The notes beneath the pieces are model-generated. The model worked only from the letters and a program-made list of their open reading frames with translations. It was not told where the DNA came from and did not search any database. From Lytechinus variegatus (Eukaryota; Echinodermata; Echinoidea; Temnopleuroida; Toxopneustidae), in assembly GCF_018143015.1 (NCBI RefSeq), contig NC_054741.1, positions 17,665,736 through 17,729,735 of the forward strand: a DNA stretch of 64,000 nt. The letters are read 5' to 3'. A program made the translations under genes and the position numbers. Each line of letters starts with the position of its first letter. The stretch's first letter is position 1. Of the stretch, positions 33,676 through 45,700 are shown in pieces.

Positions 33676-36390
33676 TTATGAAGTCTAGACCTTCTATTGG
33701 AAATGTGATGTTAACTCCCAGATATCAGGCAGATGGAGTTGATGACATTTGATTGTTTCTTTCCTGGTACTCAATGTATTGTGAGTTTTGCCCGTTGGAT
33801 TTTCTTTTCTTTTTATTAACAATAGGGCCTTTGTCAAAAGCCCTAGTCAAAATCATTTGAATGTTTCTTTCATTATGGCCTTTTGTTCCATTTTTTTTAT
33901 CCGAAAAATATAATTATGTGATGATTTGTATGAAATTTGCTGTTCTGAATTTCAAACATCTGTTGATGACTCTCTTCAAAAGTTTAATGAAAGTCAGGTT
34001 TAATGATTGTAGACCATCTTTGTTCAGCAAACTTATGTAGAATTTGACTGAATTCCTACCAGAAATATTTGCATGTATATTCACTGCAATTGTTCAGTTG
34101 TGGGAATTTGTGTTGAGAAAAAAATAATTTCATTATTATTACAATTGTTCATTCCCTAATCATTGCATAAATTCATTTTCCCAGCTTGTATTGTTACCTA
34201 GGATTTTTTGTCAGGTCTTTTTTTATAGGTTATACAATATTAAATTTTATTACTTTATTTTCAAGTAGTTTGTGCATGCATGGTTGAACTATTATGCCAA
34301 AGTAGAAGCTGATCTCATTGAGGCTGCTCAGACTAGTAATGTACAATGTAATTGTTCTTTATACACTCTGCAAAGTTAAAAGATCATCTCACAAAATGAA
34401 TAATTGTTTCCTTTTCAATGTGTGCTTTTGTAAAAAGCGTGATTCCAAGTATGAGATTCTGTATGAGATTCTGTTTAGTTTTTAAAAAGCACAATTTTTG
34501 CTTTGATTGATTGATTGATTGAAAATCACATTTATTTCCTTCAAACAGATACAAAATAATATTTGACATAGTAACGAATACAGTATCTATTTCGACACAA
34601 TTTTGAAGGAGACGAAAACCCGGAAAGCAGAGCTTGAGTTGGGGTCGCCAGATACAAATAAATAACAAGTTACGTACTGTAATGAGAAAATTTGAAAATT
34701 GTCTTCTGCATGTTGGACCTAGTACAATCCAAATAGAAGGGAATTCTTGTCATTTATTCATGTAAATGTGTGTTTCATTCTTAAAGTGTGCAAGAAAAGA
34801 GCACATCATTTCAAACCATCAATAATTTTTTTTTCAAGATTTTTCATGTTACTCTTTAAACTAGTAAAAATATCTGGTTTGGCCACAGCTGTATATATCT
34901 TGGAAATGGAGTTGAAATCACAATAAAGATGTATTTTCTCTTTTAGCATTTCACATAACTAAAGCATATAAAATGAGCGTATATATATATATATGCAGTC
35001 AATAGTTCAGAAAAATAATATGTTGTCAGCTATCGTTCATAAATGTTACATTTTATCTGTTTCATTTATACTCTACTATTCTAAATTGAAACCTTTGTAA
35101 GTAAATGGAGTTGTATGCTTGAAAAATAATTTTGATTGTTTGCCGTATTAAATATTGTCTCATTTTTAAAGCATGCCCCCCAACAAAAGAAGGATACTCA
35201 TAACAGGAGAGATTTGGGAGTATCTAGGGAAAAAAATTGTATGTTCAACATTATTTTTTCATTTCATAGAAATTATGATCTGTCTTTGATAAATTACAAA
35301 TGTTACTACTGCTTAGTTCGTTTATGGCTGATAAGTATCGTTTGTTGCTTTTCGAAATGTATCCTCCCTTTTTTTTATTTGGGGTTACCCACTATGACGT
35401 GTTCTTTGTGTGTTTTACTCATGTATATTATTGATATGATTGTACATACCATTTTCTACCATTCTTTAGCACACAGAAAAATGAAAATGCATTGTTCTCC
35501 ATTATTTTCAGTACATCATTCTTTTTTTTGTTACAACAAGAACGCCATGAAGCTGGTGAAAGCGATTTTGAAAACAAAGCCTATTTTGGACATTTTTGGT
35601 TGATATTTATGTGTAATGTTTTGTATATAATGCTTCAAGTAATTTGGTTGGTGTATATGATACTCTATCTGGCTTTTCCCATTTAGTCTCATAATTATTA
35701 CACTACACATACAATATAAAAAGTAAATGAATGAGATAAAGAAGATGAAAGTGTCATATTGACACTTCATGCTGGATTGGTATGTTTCTGTTGAGATTTT
35801 TTATGACTAGGAACCCCTGAATAAATTTATCCTCTAGAAATGCAATTGCATACTAGTTATTGCTTATTTGTCCCCTGTATATAGCAAATGCTTTGTCAAA
35901 AAAAAAATCAGGCCAGGCCTGCTCTAACCTCAAGGCATACAAAGGTGTATTTCTTTGGTTATTATTTCTGATATTACCAAAGCATGCTATTTACAAGTTT
36001 TTCGCTTATTTTATATTATCTCAGTGGTTCAATGAATTTGTTTCTATATTGGTTGTTGGTGGTTTGTCAAGTAAGTATCAGGTTTGTGTGAGATATACCT
36101 GTAAAATTTCATTTCATTACAAAAAATATAATGCTTTTTGATAATGATTGACTTGTCATAACTGATAGACCATATTTACAATATGTAAAGGATGACCTCT
36201 GTTTAGTGTACCCCCTCAATGCATCTCGTGTACGTATTATCTTACCATTGATTTATTTGATAGATTTGGGGGTTTTTTTAATTTTGTTTTGCTACAACAC
36301 GTAAATCACAAATGATGATTGTTTAAGGTTGACTGTTGATTGTTTATTTTTTTATGTCTTGGCCAAAATAAAGATTCCTGTAAGACTCGA
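33676..36390 (+). other. Probable 3'UTR of the RBM12B-like gene
   Basis: AT-rich, free of the repeats that crowd the rest of the window, and without conserved coding sequence. AATAAA hexamers occur at 34922, 35820 and 36367, and ATTAAA at about 37147; which is used cannot be told. A (TGAT)n tract lies at about 34503-34520 and (TA)n at about 34980-34994. The 155-codon frame at 35136-35603 starts at TTG and is AT-rich noise. Confidence 0.5.
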
Positions 36391-37231
36391 GTTTGATCTT
36401 ACGTAGTCACCTCTTTTACATGGTGTCTGTAAATACATGTACATAGTGTATAGAGCAGTTCGTTTACCTTTCTTAGTGTTTTAATAGTTGATTTTTCTTG
36501 CACTGTACTTGACATTAAAACCTGATATAAGATGAAAGCATTATACAAAACAGTGATATTGGATGATGTTGGAAAAGTACACATTAATTTAATTTTTGAA
36601 ATAAATGTGAAAATGGTTTTATAGTTTAATGTATTCAATATCTGGAAAGCTGAAGAAAAAAACAAGAAGTTCAGGTAAAGACCACATTGTTAATTGATTA
36701 AGATATAGATGTGTTCCATCATTAAAAAGATTTATTTCATTTATGTTGTGAATTGTCTTAATGTATGGAGGTTCACTGTTTTGTTATTTTTTCATTGAAA
36801 GAAGCCCATTCTAGCATCAATATACACCACTGTTGTCTTCATGATTGACATTCCTGCAAATATCATGTCTCAAAGTATCAAGTCAGTAAGTTTGTAAATT
36901 GATAAACTGATAAAAACATCAAACATTGATCTGTTCTTGTGTAATTTGAAATGACCCTTAAACGCAAGCATGACTCATGGTACATGTATATTCTTGTTTT
37001 AGTGAAGATGTTTTGCCCTTGAATTGCACCTCTTTGTAATCATTTTGATGCGAGGACTCCCCTGACCATGTTGCACAATGTATCATTCTGTATAATGTTC
37101 ATGCTTAACTGTTTGCTTGTCATTTTTGTTAGTTCAGAAGATGTATTAAAGCCTGATCATTTAGACTTAAATTCATGATGGCTTTTTATTTCATTATTTG
37201 GGGTTGAATTTAGATTTATTTTTATTTTATT

Positions 37232-37560
37232 TTAAGAATCAGAGGAGAATCCAATAACCTTGGTAGTGAAAAAGATTTGGAAGGAAAATGTAAGAAAACT
37301 ACCATGGTGAAAGTTTGAAAGAAATCAAACAAACAATCATGATAGGTTTAAAGTGAGATCATGAAGTCCATGTACATGTAAATGCCAAATTGGCGATTGG
37401 GTGAGTACATTATAATGGGAGGGACAACCTCTGATTTGCCATGTACTCAATTATCAGGAAATTGTGGTTTTCTTGCAAGCACCATTTAACAAATACTTTT
37501 TCTAACAAAAAAGATTATGAGAGTAACTTTTGGAAAATCTGACATTTTACGCATTTTGTG
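37232..37560. repeat. Fragment of the 62 kb TTAA element family
   Basis: GGAGAATCCAATAACC, GGTGAAAGTTTGAAAGAAAT, CAAACAAACAATCATGA and CATTTTACGCATTTTGTGTA parallel AGGGGAATCCAGCA, GGTGAAAGTTTGAAAGAAAT, GACAAGCAATAAGAAA and CATTTTAGCCATTTTATGTA of the element at 62077-62615. The right end is not recognisable. Confidence 0.5.
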
Positions 37561-37704
37561 TATGGGAGCTAATATATAAGTTTTCCACACCCTCCCTTGG
37601 TGGCTTTTATTTTTTAAATCGTCTTGTAAATTGGGAAAGTGATAGATTTTATCATTTGCTAATTTTGATTTATTTTTTTACTTATTTTATTTGGGTTGGT
37701 TAAG

Positions 37705-37911
37705 GGGAGGGAAGGAAAGGGAGGCAGAAAGCAAAGGAGAGAATGAGAGGGGGAGGAGAGAAACGGGATGAGGAAATGAAGAAGGATGAGGTGAAGAGGG
37801 TATGGGGAGAGCTAGGGAGGTGATAAGAAGGTAGAAAGAAGTATGGGGGAAACAGAGCAAGATGAGAGTAAGGGGGAAAACACAAGAGAAAGATGAGGAG
37901 GATAAAGAGAC
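37705..37911 (+). repeat. Purine-rich (GA/GGA) tract
   Basis: About 200 bp almost free of C and poor in T on the + strand, built from GGAGAG, GAGGAA and GAAAG words. The antisense reading frame over it is low-complexity and not a gene. It lies between the two convergent genes. Confidence 0.85.
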
Positions 37912-37912
37912 C

Positions 37913-38082
37913 AGGGTGGTGTTTCATAAAGCTGTTCGTAAAGTTACGCATAACTTTACGAACGACTGGAACATGTTCTTTACATAAGTCGGCTACATAG
38001 GGATATATCATATAGCACAAGAAATGGTCACCAGTCATGTGTAGTTATTCGTAACTTACGAACAGCTTTATGAAACGGGCCT
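37913..38082. mobile_element. MITE (GTTTCATAAAGCTGTTCGTAA), intact
   Basis: The left end GTTTCATAAAGCTGTTCGTA and the right end TACGAACAGCTTTATGAAAC are inverted repeats. The interior contains CGACTGGAACATGTTCTT and AATGGTCACCAGTCATG. It is inserted in the purine tract, which resumes at about 38095-38220. Related copies: 1356-1846 (interrupted) and a half copy at 41625-41690. Confidence 0.85.
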
Positions 38083-38282
38083 TAGCGTATTTAGTAAGGG
38101 ATAGAGGGGAGAGGACCAGGCAGAAAGGAAAGTGGAGTGACAGAAAGATCAATGTACGGTGATTGGAAAGAGGGGTTTTCAGGGAAAAGGGAACTGAGAT
38201 TTGACATTTGCAAGGTATGGGGGTAGACATTTATGTTCACTATGTTATAAACCTTGTAACATTACAATGGAACTATTGAAAA

Positions 38283-38620
38283 TTCTCAACTATTCCACCA
38301 AACTCCTTTAATCTACAAATTTCTCTAATCTGTCCCCTACCCCCCCCCTTGTATTCCTCTTGTGTACTTGTATAAATTTTCTTTTTAAAGTTCATTTCCT
38401 TCCTCCCCCCCCCCTTTGCTCTTGCATCTCTACAAGAAATCATCTCTCTTTTTCTCCATTTCTTTCTCTCTCCTGTGTTTTTCTCCATTTCTTTCTCTCT
38501 CCTGAGTTTTTCTCCATTCCTTTCTAATTCATTTTTACTCTTGACCTGTTTCCCTCTCTTGCCACCCCCCCCTCTCTCTCCATTTCAACCTAAAACCCTT
38601 TCTTCACATCTTCCCATGAA
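38283..38620 (+). repeat. Pyrimidine-rich tract with a 28-bp tandem unit
   Basis: About 340 bp rich in C and T, with C runs at about 38340 and 38405. The unit GTTTTTCTCCATTTCTTTCT plus CTCTCCTG is repeated about 2.5 times near 38447-38520. It mirrors the purine tract 400 bp upstream. Confidence 0.85.
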
Positions 38621-40198
38621 ACCTTTGCACCTGCTAATTAGTTGGTAACCATTCTTTCACATAAAACTGTTACAAGCTACTGAAATAAGTACACCTGACT
38701 GGCTCTGAACAAATCTGTCAATGAAAACCCACCCATCTCTATCCCATCAACAGAGCTTCCACCATTTTTCATGGCCCAGTTTAAACTCAATCAAAAATGG
38801 AGTTGAACTATTCAAACTGCAACTGTAAAAAGAAACTACATCTGACAGCAGAATATCACATTAATAAATATAACTTTATTCTGGTTCATGTCATATTTTT
38901 GCTCCCCTATCTCAAATACTAATGTTCAAAAGAAAAACACAGATGGATACCCTTGACATTCATTAAACTCAGAGTATAGAAAACAAACATCAACACAAGT
39001 ATGGACGGTTGGAAGGCAAGGTGACCCTAATTCTCATAGATGAGAAAACATACCCACATGTTAACCCACTGAATATCAACTAAATACAATGCATATATTT
39101 CATTTACCTTCAATTTAAGTTGTAAAGTGCTTAGAAACTGTATAAATAAAAGCTCCATGTAAATAAATGCTCCATATTGGTTGTTTTCTATTCAAATCCA
39201 AGGTCATCTATTGGCTAAATATAGATCATAATGCCCTAAATTATTCAAAATGACCCAAACAAATAATAAATTCCAGACTTATCCCTCAAATTTCCAACAC
39301 TATGGAGAGACAAGGATATTGATATATCATTTCTATTAAATAAATTTAGAAATGTCAGTAAGTACCGGTACCTTCATATTATATTGACCTCCCTGATATG
39401 ACATACATTACGTATAACAAAATCGCAAGTAAATGAAATATCGTCGCTGGGCTAGTGAAACCCCTAAAAAACTTTGGGTAGCTCAGAAAAGGCTGTATCT
39501 TTGAAAAATGGCAGTAATATCAAATTGCCTGTAACAGTTTCCTAATTCCTGTAGAGCTCCATATATTTCTTGGTTGCTACCCATGTCATTGCTCTAATTT
39601 CTTTTTCTGATCTGTTCTCCATTTTGAGATTCAAGGTTTTAACAACAAAGTGATGATATTGTCTATGCCTTAATTTTCACATAAGTACACCATGAGTATA
39701 TGCCATTCATGAATAGCATAACCTTTCAAAAACACTTTTACAAAATACTAAAATACAAAGACAAAAGTATAACCTGCAGCTAAACAAAGTACTAAATGAA
39801 AATATGTTGGTATTGATTATTGTACATAGCACATAAGAGTTATATTTTAGTTGACCTTAAACTACACTTCTATAATAAAAAAACTCTTGGCAAGTAACAT
39901 ATTTTATAATATAATTTTGTTAGTTCTCTTTCAAGATACAGTTCTGTTCTATTCCTTTGGTCTAAAGAAAAATAGTACAAATATCAAACTGAATACTCTG
40001 GCACATTATCATGCAGTATTATGTAAAATATAGGAACATTTGTTAAATATTTTAGCAAATTAGCCTAGAGATATATAAACAATTATAAGGGATGTCAGAC
40101 AAAAAGCAAAACAGTTTATTTTAATTGCTTCATCTTCTAATTTACAAATTCAATGATTAATGTACTATTCTCCCAATAAGAAAATGTGTTAACCAAAA
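38621..40198. other. Intergenic AT-rich region
   Basis: No gene is seen. A decayed relative of the hairpin MITE at 27137-27307 lies at about 39446-39640 (CTCAGAAAAGGCTGTAT, GCTACCCATGTCATT). Part of this stretch may be the 3'UTR of the minus-strand CIBAR1 gene, but I cannot fix its poly(A) site; TTTATT (AATAAA on the minus strand) occurs near 42349 and at several points below. Confidence 0.4.
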
Positions 40199-40850
40199 CA
40201 ACAAGTGGAGCGGCTCTGGCAGTCTCCCCTGCATTACACGATTCCATATAGCAGTAGTACTGACTTTGAAAATGACCTATAGAACAATTATTCATGAAAA
40301 AACACCATTCATATGATAACTGAATACTATGTTCATTGACCCTGAATGACATTTGACCTTGATCATGTGACAAAAGACTAGTGCAAGATGATCAGTGATA
40401 ATTGATTACCCGAATGTCCGCATTTCATGAACTATATCCATTAACTTTGAAATTATGATGGCCACAGTTCAGTGACATTTAATGACCTTTGACCTTGGTC
40501 ATGTGACCTGAAACTCACGGAGGATATTCACTGATACTTGATTACAATTAAATCCAAGTTCCATGAACTAGATCCATATGTTTTAAAAGTTTTTACATTT
40601 CAAAAATATTAAACGTCATTTAAGATTTTGTTTTGATTCCCCTAACATAATCTGAGTTCATTGACCCTATATGACCTCTGACCTTGGAAACATGACCATA
40701 AACTCAGAAAGGATGTTCAGTAATACTTGATTATTCCTATGTCCAAGATTCATGAACTAGATCCATGAACTTTCAAAGTTATAATGGCAATCCAACAAAT
40801 ACCCTCAACCTTTTTTAAATTTCAAGGTGAACATCTTATAATCCACCATT
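40199..40850 (+). mobile_element. Pearl/Helentron-like element, tail missing
   Basis: The head CAACAAGTGGAGCGGCTCTG with CTCCCCTGCATTACACGATT is followed by three to four internal units carrying TTCATTGACC, TGACCTTTGACCTTGG, TCATGTGACCTGAAACTC, GTGATACTTGATTA and TTCATGAACTAGATCCAT. An exact DR1 motif (TGACCTTTGACCT) is at 40483-40495 and a one-mismatch version at 40672-40684. The GTCTCAC..GTGAGAC tail of the other copies is absent. Confidence 0.75.
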
Positions 40851-41624
40851 TATTTTTTTCTGGGAAACTGAATGAAATGACACTTTTGAATGTTGAACAG
40901 GATTCTCAAATATATTTGATAGATGAAAAAAATTATTGAAGCAAAAATAACATTTACTAATACTATGTTTTGTAAATCACTGATCCTCTTCATTTCACAA
41001 AAACCTGAGAGATTCACAATTTATTCCAATATTTGTAGCTGTTATTAAAGCTAACAGATTTAGGAATCATCCAAGCACTATTAAATATATTTATATATTT
41101 TTTTCAATGTTGACATTTACATATGGATAAATATAATAAAAAGACATTAAATACATTTGTTTACACAAATCAATTTTAAATTCAATTTATATTTGAACAT
41201 TTGTGCTTGTATAAAACTAGGTTGCCGACATGTGTGCCTGAGCTAACTCACAAGATGAATGTAATCCTTAAACACTGATGGAACAAGTGAAACATGTAGG
41301 GGAGCTTTTCATGAGACACCGTGTCAGCGATTTGAACAAATATGACAATCGGATACATGGATTGTTTTGATTTTTGTTTTTGATTACAACTGACAGTGAA
41401 AAATCATGTACAACCTGATTCACAAAGCACTCCCCTATTGGTGCAAATTATACTGTCTGTATTTTTTTCTAATTAAATTCTCGATCAAAACAATATTCTG
41501 TTAGATCATAATACATAAAACTGTTTGTAAGCTAATAGCAACTTTAAAAACGGCTGGTGAACCTCTCTTGCAAACTAATTAATCACCAATGAACATCTCA
41601 TGATGAATATCATTTACCTCAAAA

Positions 41625-41690
41625 AATGATCACCAGTCGTTTCTGAAGTCGCTCTTAACTTACAAACAGCTTTATGAAACACGCACCCGG
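41625..41690. mobile_element. Half copy of the GTTTCATAAAGCTGTT MITE
   Basis: ATGATCACCAGTCG, TAACTTACAAACAGCTTTAT and GAAACACGCACC match the right half of the 37913-38082 copy. It abuts the next MITE directly. Confidence 0.6.
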
Positions 41691-41845
41691 AGAGCAATTC
41701 ATCAATATTCGTGTCTCCAGTTGTCAGTTCTGACAACTTTCTTGGTTTTGAAAGGCAAAGGTGTCTGACTATCACTATGGTAACTTTTGGACTTTGTTGG
41801 ATAAAACATCCAACAAATCCTTTCATCAAATGCTCCTCTGCTTCA
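41691..41845. mobile_element. Degenerate MITE copy (TTCATCAATATTCGTGTC type)
   Basis: It shares GAGCAATTCATCAATATT, CAGTTGTCAGTTCTGAC, GGATAAAACATCC and AATCCTTTCATCAAATGCTC with the 59719-59878 copy. The 88-codon minus-strand ORF here is a translation of this repeat. Confidence 0.65.
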
Positions 41846-41958
41846 GCAACCCATGTATAATGGATATATTCAGGTTGCAATCTTTGTCTTCTTAGAAATG
41901 GATTATTTTTAGACCATGTATTCAGGGAATTTGTCCATATACAACACTAAAACATACC

Positions 41959-42118
41959 TGGGCTGTGTAACACAAAGATTAGCGATGAATGACAAATATG
42001 AGAGAACGCTTCTGATTGGTTCCTGGCCAGTATTTTGCGCTAAATGCGCGTGCAATGTTATTCTTGATTGGTCAGCTCATTTAGCGATTGATCGCTAATC
42101 TTTGTGTTACGGAGCCCA
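41959..42118. mobile_element. 160 bp MITE (TGGGCTGTGTAACACAAAG)
   Basis: The inverted ends TGGGCTGTGTAACACAAAGA and the complement of TGGGCTCCGTAACACAAAGA continue through TTAGCGAT. A central GATTGGTTCCTGG/GATTGGTCAGC pair is also present. Only one copy is in the window. No clear target duplication was found. Confidence 0.8.
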
Positions 42119-42451
42119 GAAGACATATAAATCAATAAAACAAACATAAATCAATACTGATGAGTCTATCCCTTGTATTTCTAAACAGCACAATTAAAAA
42201 CATATCTTTACAGTGGCAGATAGTACACTAAGGCAAACAAAAATCAAGGTGTAATATCATTCTCATTTAGTTCATGCACATTACAGCACAGCAAAATTCA
42301 ACACTTAATAGCATGCCTGGACTATTTTCACTCAATGCTTCAAAATGTTTTATTTAGTCTGATACTGTTATTACAAAGTTCATTAATTAACCTCCAGAAT
42401 ACATTTATACAAGTAAATTAACTAAACCTGTTTTATCATGCACCAAATTAA

Positions 42452-42709
42452 TCATCTTTTGTAGTAGTCTTCTGCGACATCTTCATCACTATATTCCTCA
42501 TCATCGTCGTCATCGTCATCCTCCTCCTCATCGTCGTCATCTTCTTCTGAGTACTGGAGCTGTTGCTTAGTAGGTCTCCTGCGATCTACGGTGGAGGGCC
42601 GTGAGCTACCAGATGTTGAGTTGAGAGATTGTTTGGAGTCTCCTCTGAATAGACTCTGCCTTGAGCTGCTGTCAGCAGTGTTGAATGGTCGAAGTGAATT
42701 ACGGAATTC
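42452..42709 (-). CDS. CIBAR1: CIBAR1 exon 7 (terminal)
   Basis: 258 nt including TGA; acceptor GTACGAAACAG|GA. It starts EFRNSL, as in vertebrates, then gives a Ser/Arg-rich linker and an acidic C-terminus with about 25 Asp/Glu residues coded by GAT/GAC/GAG/GAA runs, ending EDYYKR. The acidic run is a coding microsatellite and probably variable in length. Confidence 0.93.
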   Translation of the reverse strand, partial: EFRNSLRPFNTADSSSRQSLFRGDSKQSLNSTSGSSRPSTVDRRRPTKQQLQYSEEDDDDEEEDDDDDDDEEYSDEDVAEDYYKR

Positions 42710-45700
42710 CTGTTTCGTACAAAATGACCAAGAAATGGAAAACACAAGATTGAAATAACAAGTGGAATGCCTCTGGCCGTCTCACCTGCATCACACGATT
42801 CAACATAACAGCAGTGCTGACTTTGAAAACTACTATAAATCACACAAGATGTTCAGTGATACTTGGTTACTCTTATTTCCACGTTTTATGAATTAGACCA
42901 ATAAACTTACAGAGATAGGATGGTAATTCAACAAAATACCCCCAATGCGGCCAAAGTTCATTGATCTCACATGACCTTTGGCCTTGGTCATGTGACCTGA
43001 AACTTGCACAGGATATTCAGTGATACTTGATTACTCTTATGTCCAAGTTTCATAAGTCAGATCAATAAACTTGCAAAGTTATGATAGTAATTCAATAGAT
43101 ACCCCCATTATGGCCAAAGTTCATTGACCTTTGGCCCTGGTCATGTGACCTAAAATGCGCACAGGATGTTCAGTGATACTTGATTACTCTTATGTCCAAG
43201 TTTTATGAACTAGACCAACATACTTTCAAAGTTATGATGGTAATTCAACAAATACCCCCACTTCGCCCAAAGTTCATTGACCCTAAATGACCTTTGACCT
43301 TGATCATGTGACCTGAAACTTGCACAGGATGTTCAGTGATACTTGATTACTATTATGTCCAAGTTTCATGAATCAGATCCAAAAACTTTTAAAGTTTTGA
43401 TTGTAATTCAACAGATACCCCCAAATTGGCTAAAGTACATTGACCCTAAATGACCTTTGACCTTGGTCATGTGACGTGAAACTCATGCAGGATGTTTGGT
43501 GATAGTTGATTAACCTTATGATTAAGTTTAATGAACTAGGTCCATATACTTTCTAAGTTATGATGTCATTTCAAAAACTTAACCTCAGGTTAAGATTTGA
43601 TGTTGACGCCGCTGCTGCCGTCGGAAAAGCGGCACCTATAGTCTCACTCTGCTATGCAGGTGAGACAAAAACCACTGACTATGATACAAATTTGCATAAA
43701 ATTTCAAAGAGAAACAGAAAATACAAGAGTGAAATAACTTTAAACATTCGAAAATGAAAAAACTCAAAATACAACCTAGGTACTACATGTAGTCTGTTGC
43801 TTCACAATCTTTCATTTACCATTCGGTCCTAGCTTTTAATGCACACCCTTCAACAAATTAAGTCGTGTAAATGAAAGACAGAGATGATAAGACGGACAAT
43901 CAGTTGAGCAATATTCCATGCTCACTTGTTTATACTAAAGCCATCTACGGGAATCAATTTAGAAAGGACTACATGTACCACAAGGCCTGGGGTGTCTAAT
44001 TTTTACAAAGTATGGCAGTATTTGTACAATGAAATATCAATTTGCACAAAAAATGTACATCACTGAGTAAATGCTGATCAATCATTTAGTTTTAAGTGAT
44101 TAAAAATGATTTGAAAGACAGCATCGCTTGCCATATTCAAGCCATCTTTGAATAAAGCCTGACCATAAGAACATTTTTAACCATCCCAATGATGTGTTTA
44201 CCTTGGGCATGGCAGGGAAAATGATATTATAATATCATGAATCATATCGTAAGTCGTAACCATATCCTTCAAGACAGAGTCACTAACCCTAGCTTACTAT
44301 GAGGTTTTCAACATTATACAATCCAAAGTTACCTTCAATTCCAATGGTGATTTAGAGCTTTGGACAGCAAATTTTGGTCGTGAATCTGACATACAAAATC
44401 TTTCTTATATTATTGAACTCTAGTTTTTTATGAATTCATATAAAAAAAAATGGAATCGAAAACAAACTATTGCTCTATCTCAAAATACTTTCTTGCTGCA
44501 TGTACCTTTGGGATTGGTGTAGAAATGCAAGTTGAGCGGAACTTTTCACACCAATCAAATGCATATACTGTACATGAAAATTTGTATTACAAATGTACTG
44601 AATGTCATATATGTAACAAAAAATAGTTCAACAAACTCCATGAGACATGACCAGTTTTCACAGGGTCTTTTTTCTGTCAAAATAATGATAAATTGATCAG
44701 TGAAGAAAGCTTGCAGTCTGTAGCTATTTAGTGACAAGTTCATGAGAGGATTACCCAACCTTACCTCAAGATCATCCTCATCACTTATTGACTGGAGAGA
44801 CTGGAACGCATCTGTGTAAGACTCTAAACACTTGGCATGAAATAACATCTCTATCTTAACAAACTCAGACAAGATACTCTGTAAAATATATAAAGAGAGA
44901 AAAGGAATGCAAGATGGTGGTGTGAAGGTAACTTAATTGGAGCAGCTTACTATAAAGAAGGACTTTAATCAACTGGTATACAAATAGCTAACAGGTATTA
45001 ATGTGATGGTACAAGATTTTTGTTATAAGGTATTAAAAACAAATAATTAAACTCAAGCAAGCCATACATAGCCAAGTTGGATAGAGCACCCTTTTTCACA
45101 AAATAATCTCAATATGAAATAGAGCATTTCTTTTCACCAAAAATTTGAAAATTGATATGTACATATTGTCATTGTAATAATTCTTGATCACTGACTTTAA
45201 CAAGTCTAAAATGCAAAGCAAATTTACAATTCATTTGTTTCCACGGGATGACAATTCGCATCAAAGTTGATCAACCCTAAAAGGGAAAGTTCACCCAAAG
45301 GATAAAGATGTTTTAATAAAAGCAGTAAAAACAGAAAAAAAAATTGGCTGAAGGTTTGACAAATATCTATCAAAGAATAAGAGAGTGAGGAGACCATTTT
45401 TCTAATCTGAATTTGTGACATTGTATATGAGCAGCTGTCCAGTAGCATAGGGTATTAATTAATGGTTTATGGTCGCTGAAAATATCTATAAAAGCTGGTA
45501 AAAATGAGGTATCTGATGAAGTAATGAATGCAAAAGTAAACTAATTTCCAATTTTCCTGAGAAAATGGCATTTAATGGAATTTGTAACACATGACACATG
45601 GGAAAGCTGCTCACATGTGACTTCACATATTCAAACAAAGAATCCATAATTTATGGATAATTTATAATGGATAATCTTTGATGGATTTTTGCCATATCTT

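Noticed and set aside
35136..35603. 155-codon hydrophobic frame downstream of the RBM12B-like gene
   Set aside because: Starts at TTG, AT-driven composition, no recognisable motif, lies in the probable 3'UTR.
42851..43560. CRISPR-like array from the regular ~163 bp repeats
   Set aside because: Units are contiguous and diverged with no unique spacers; the genome is eukaryotic, and head and tail identify a transposon.
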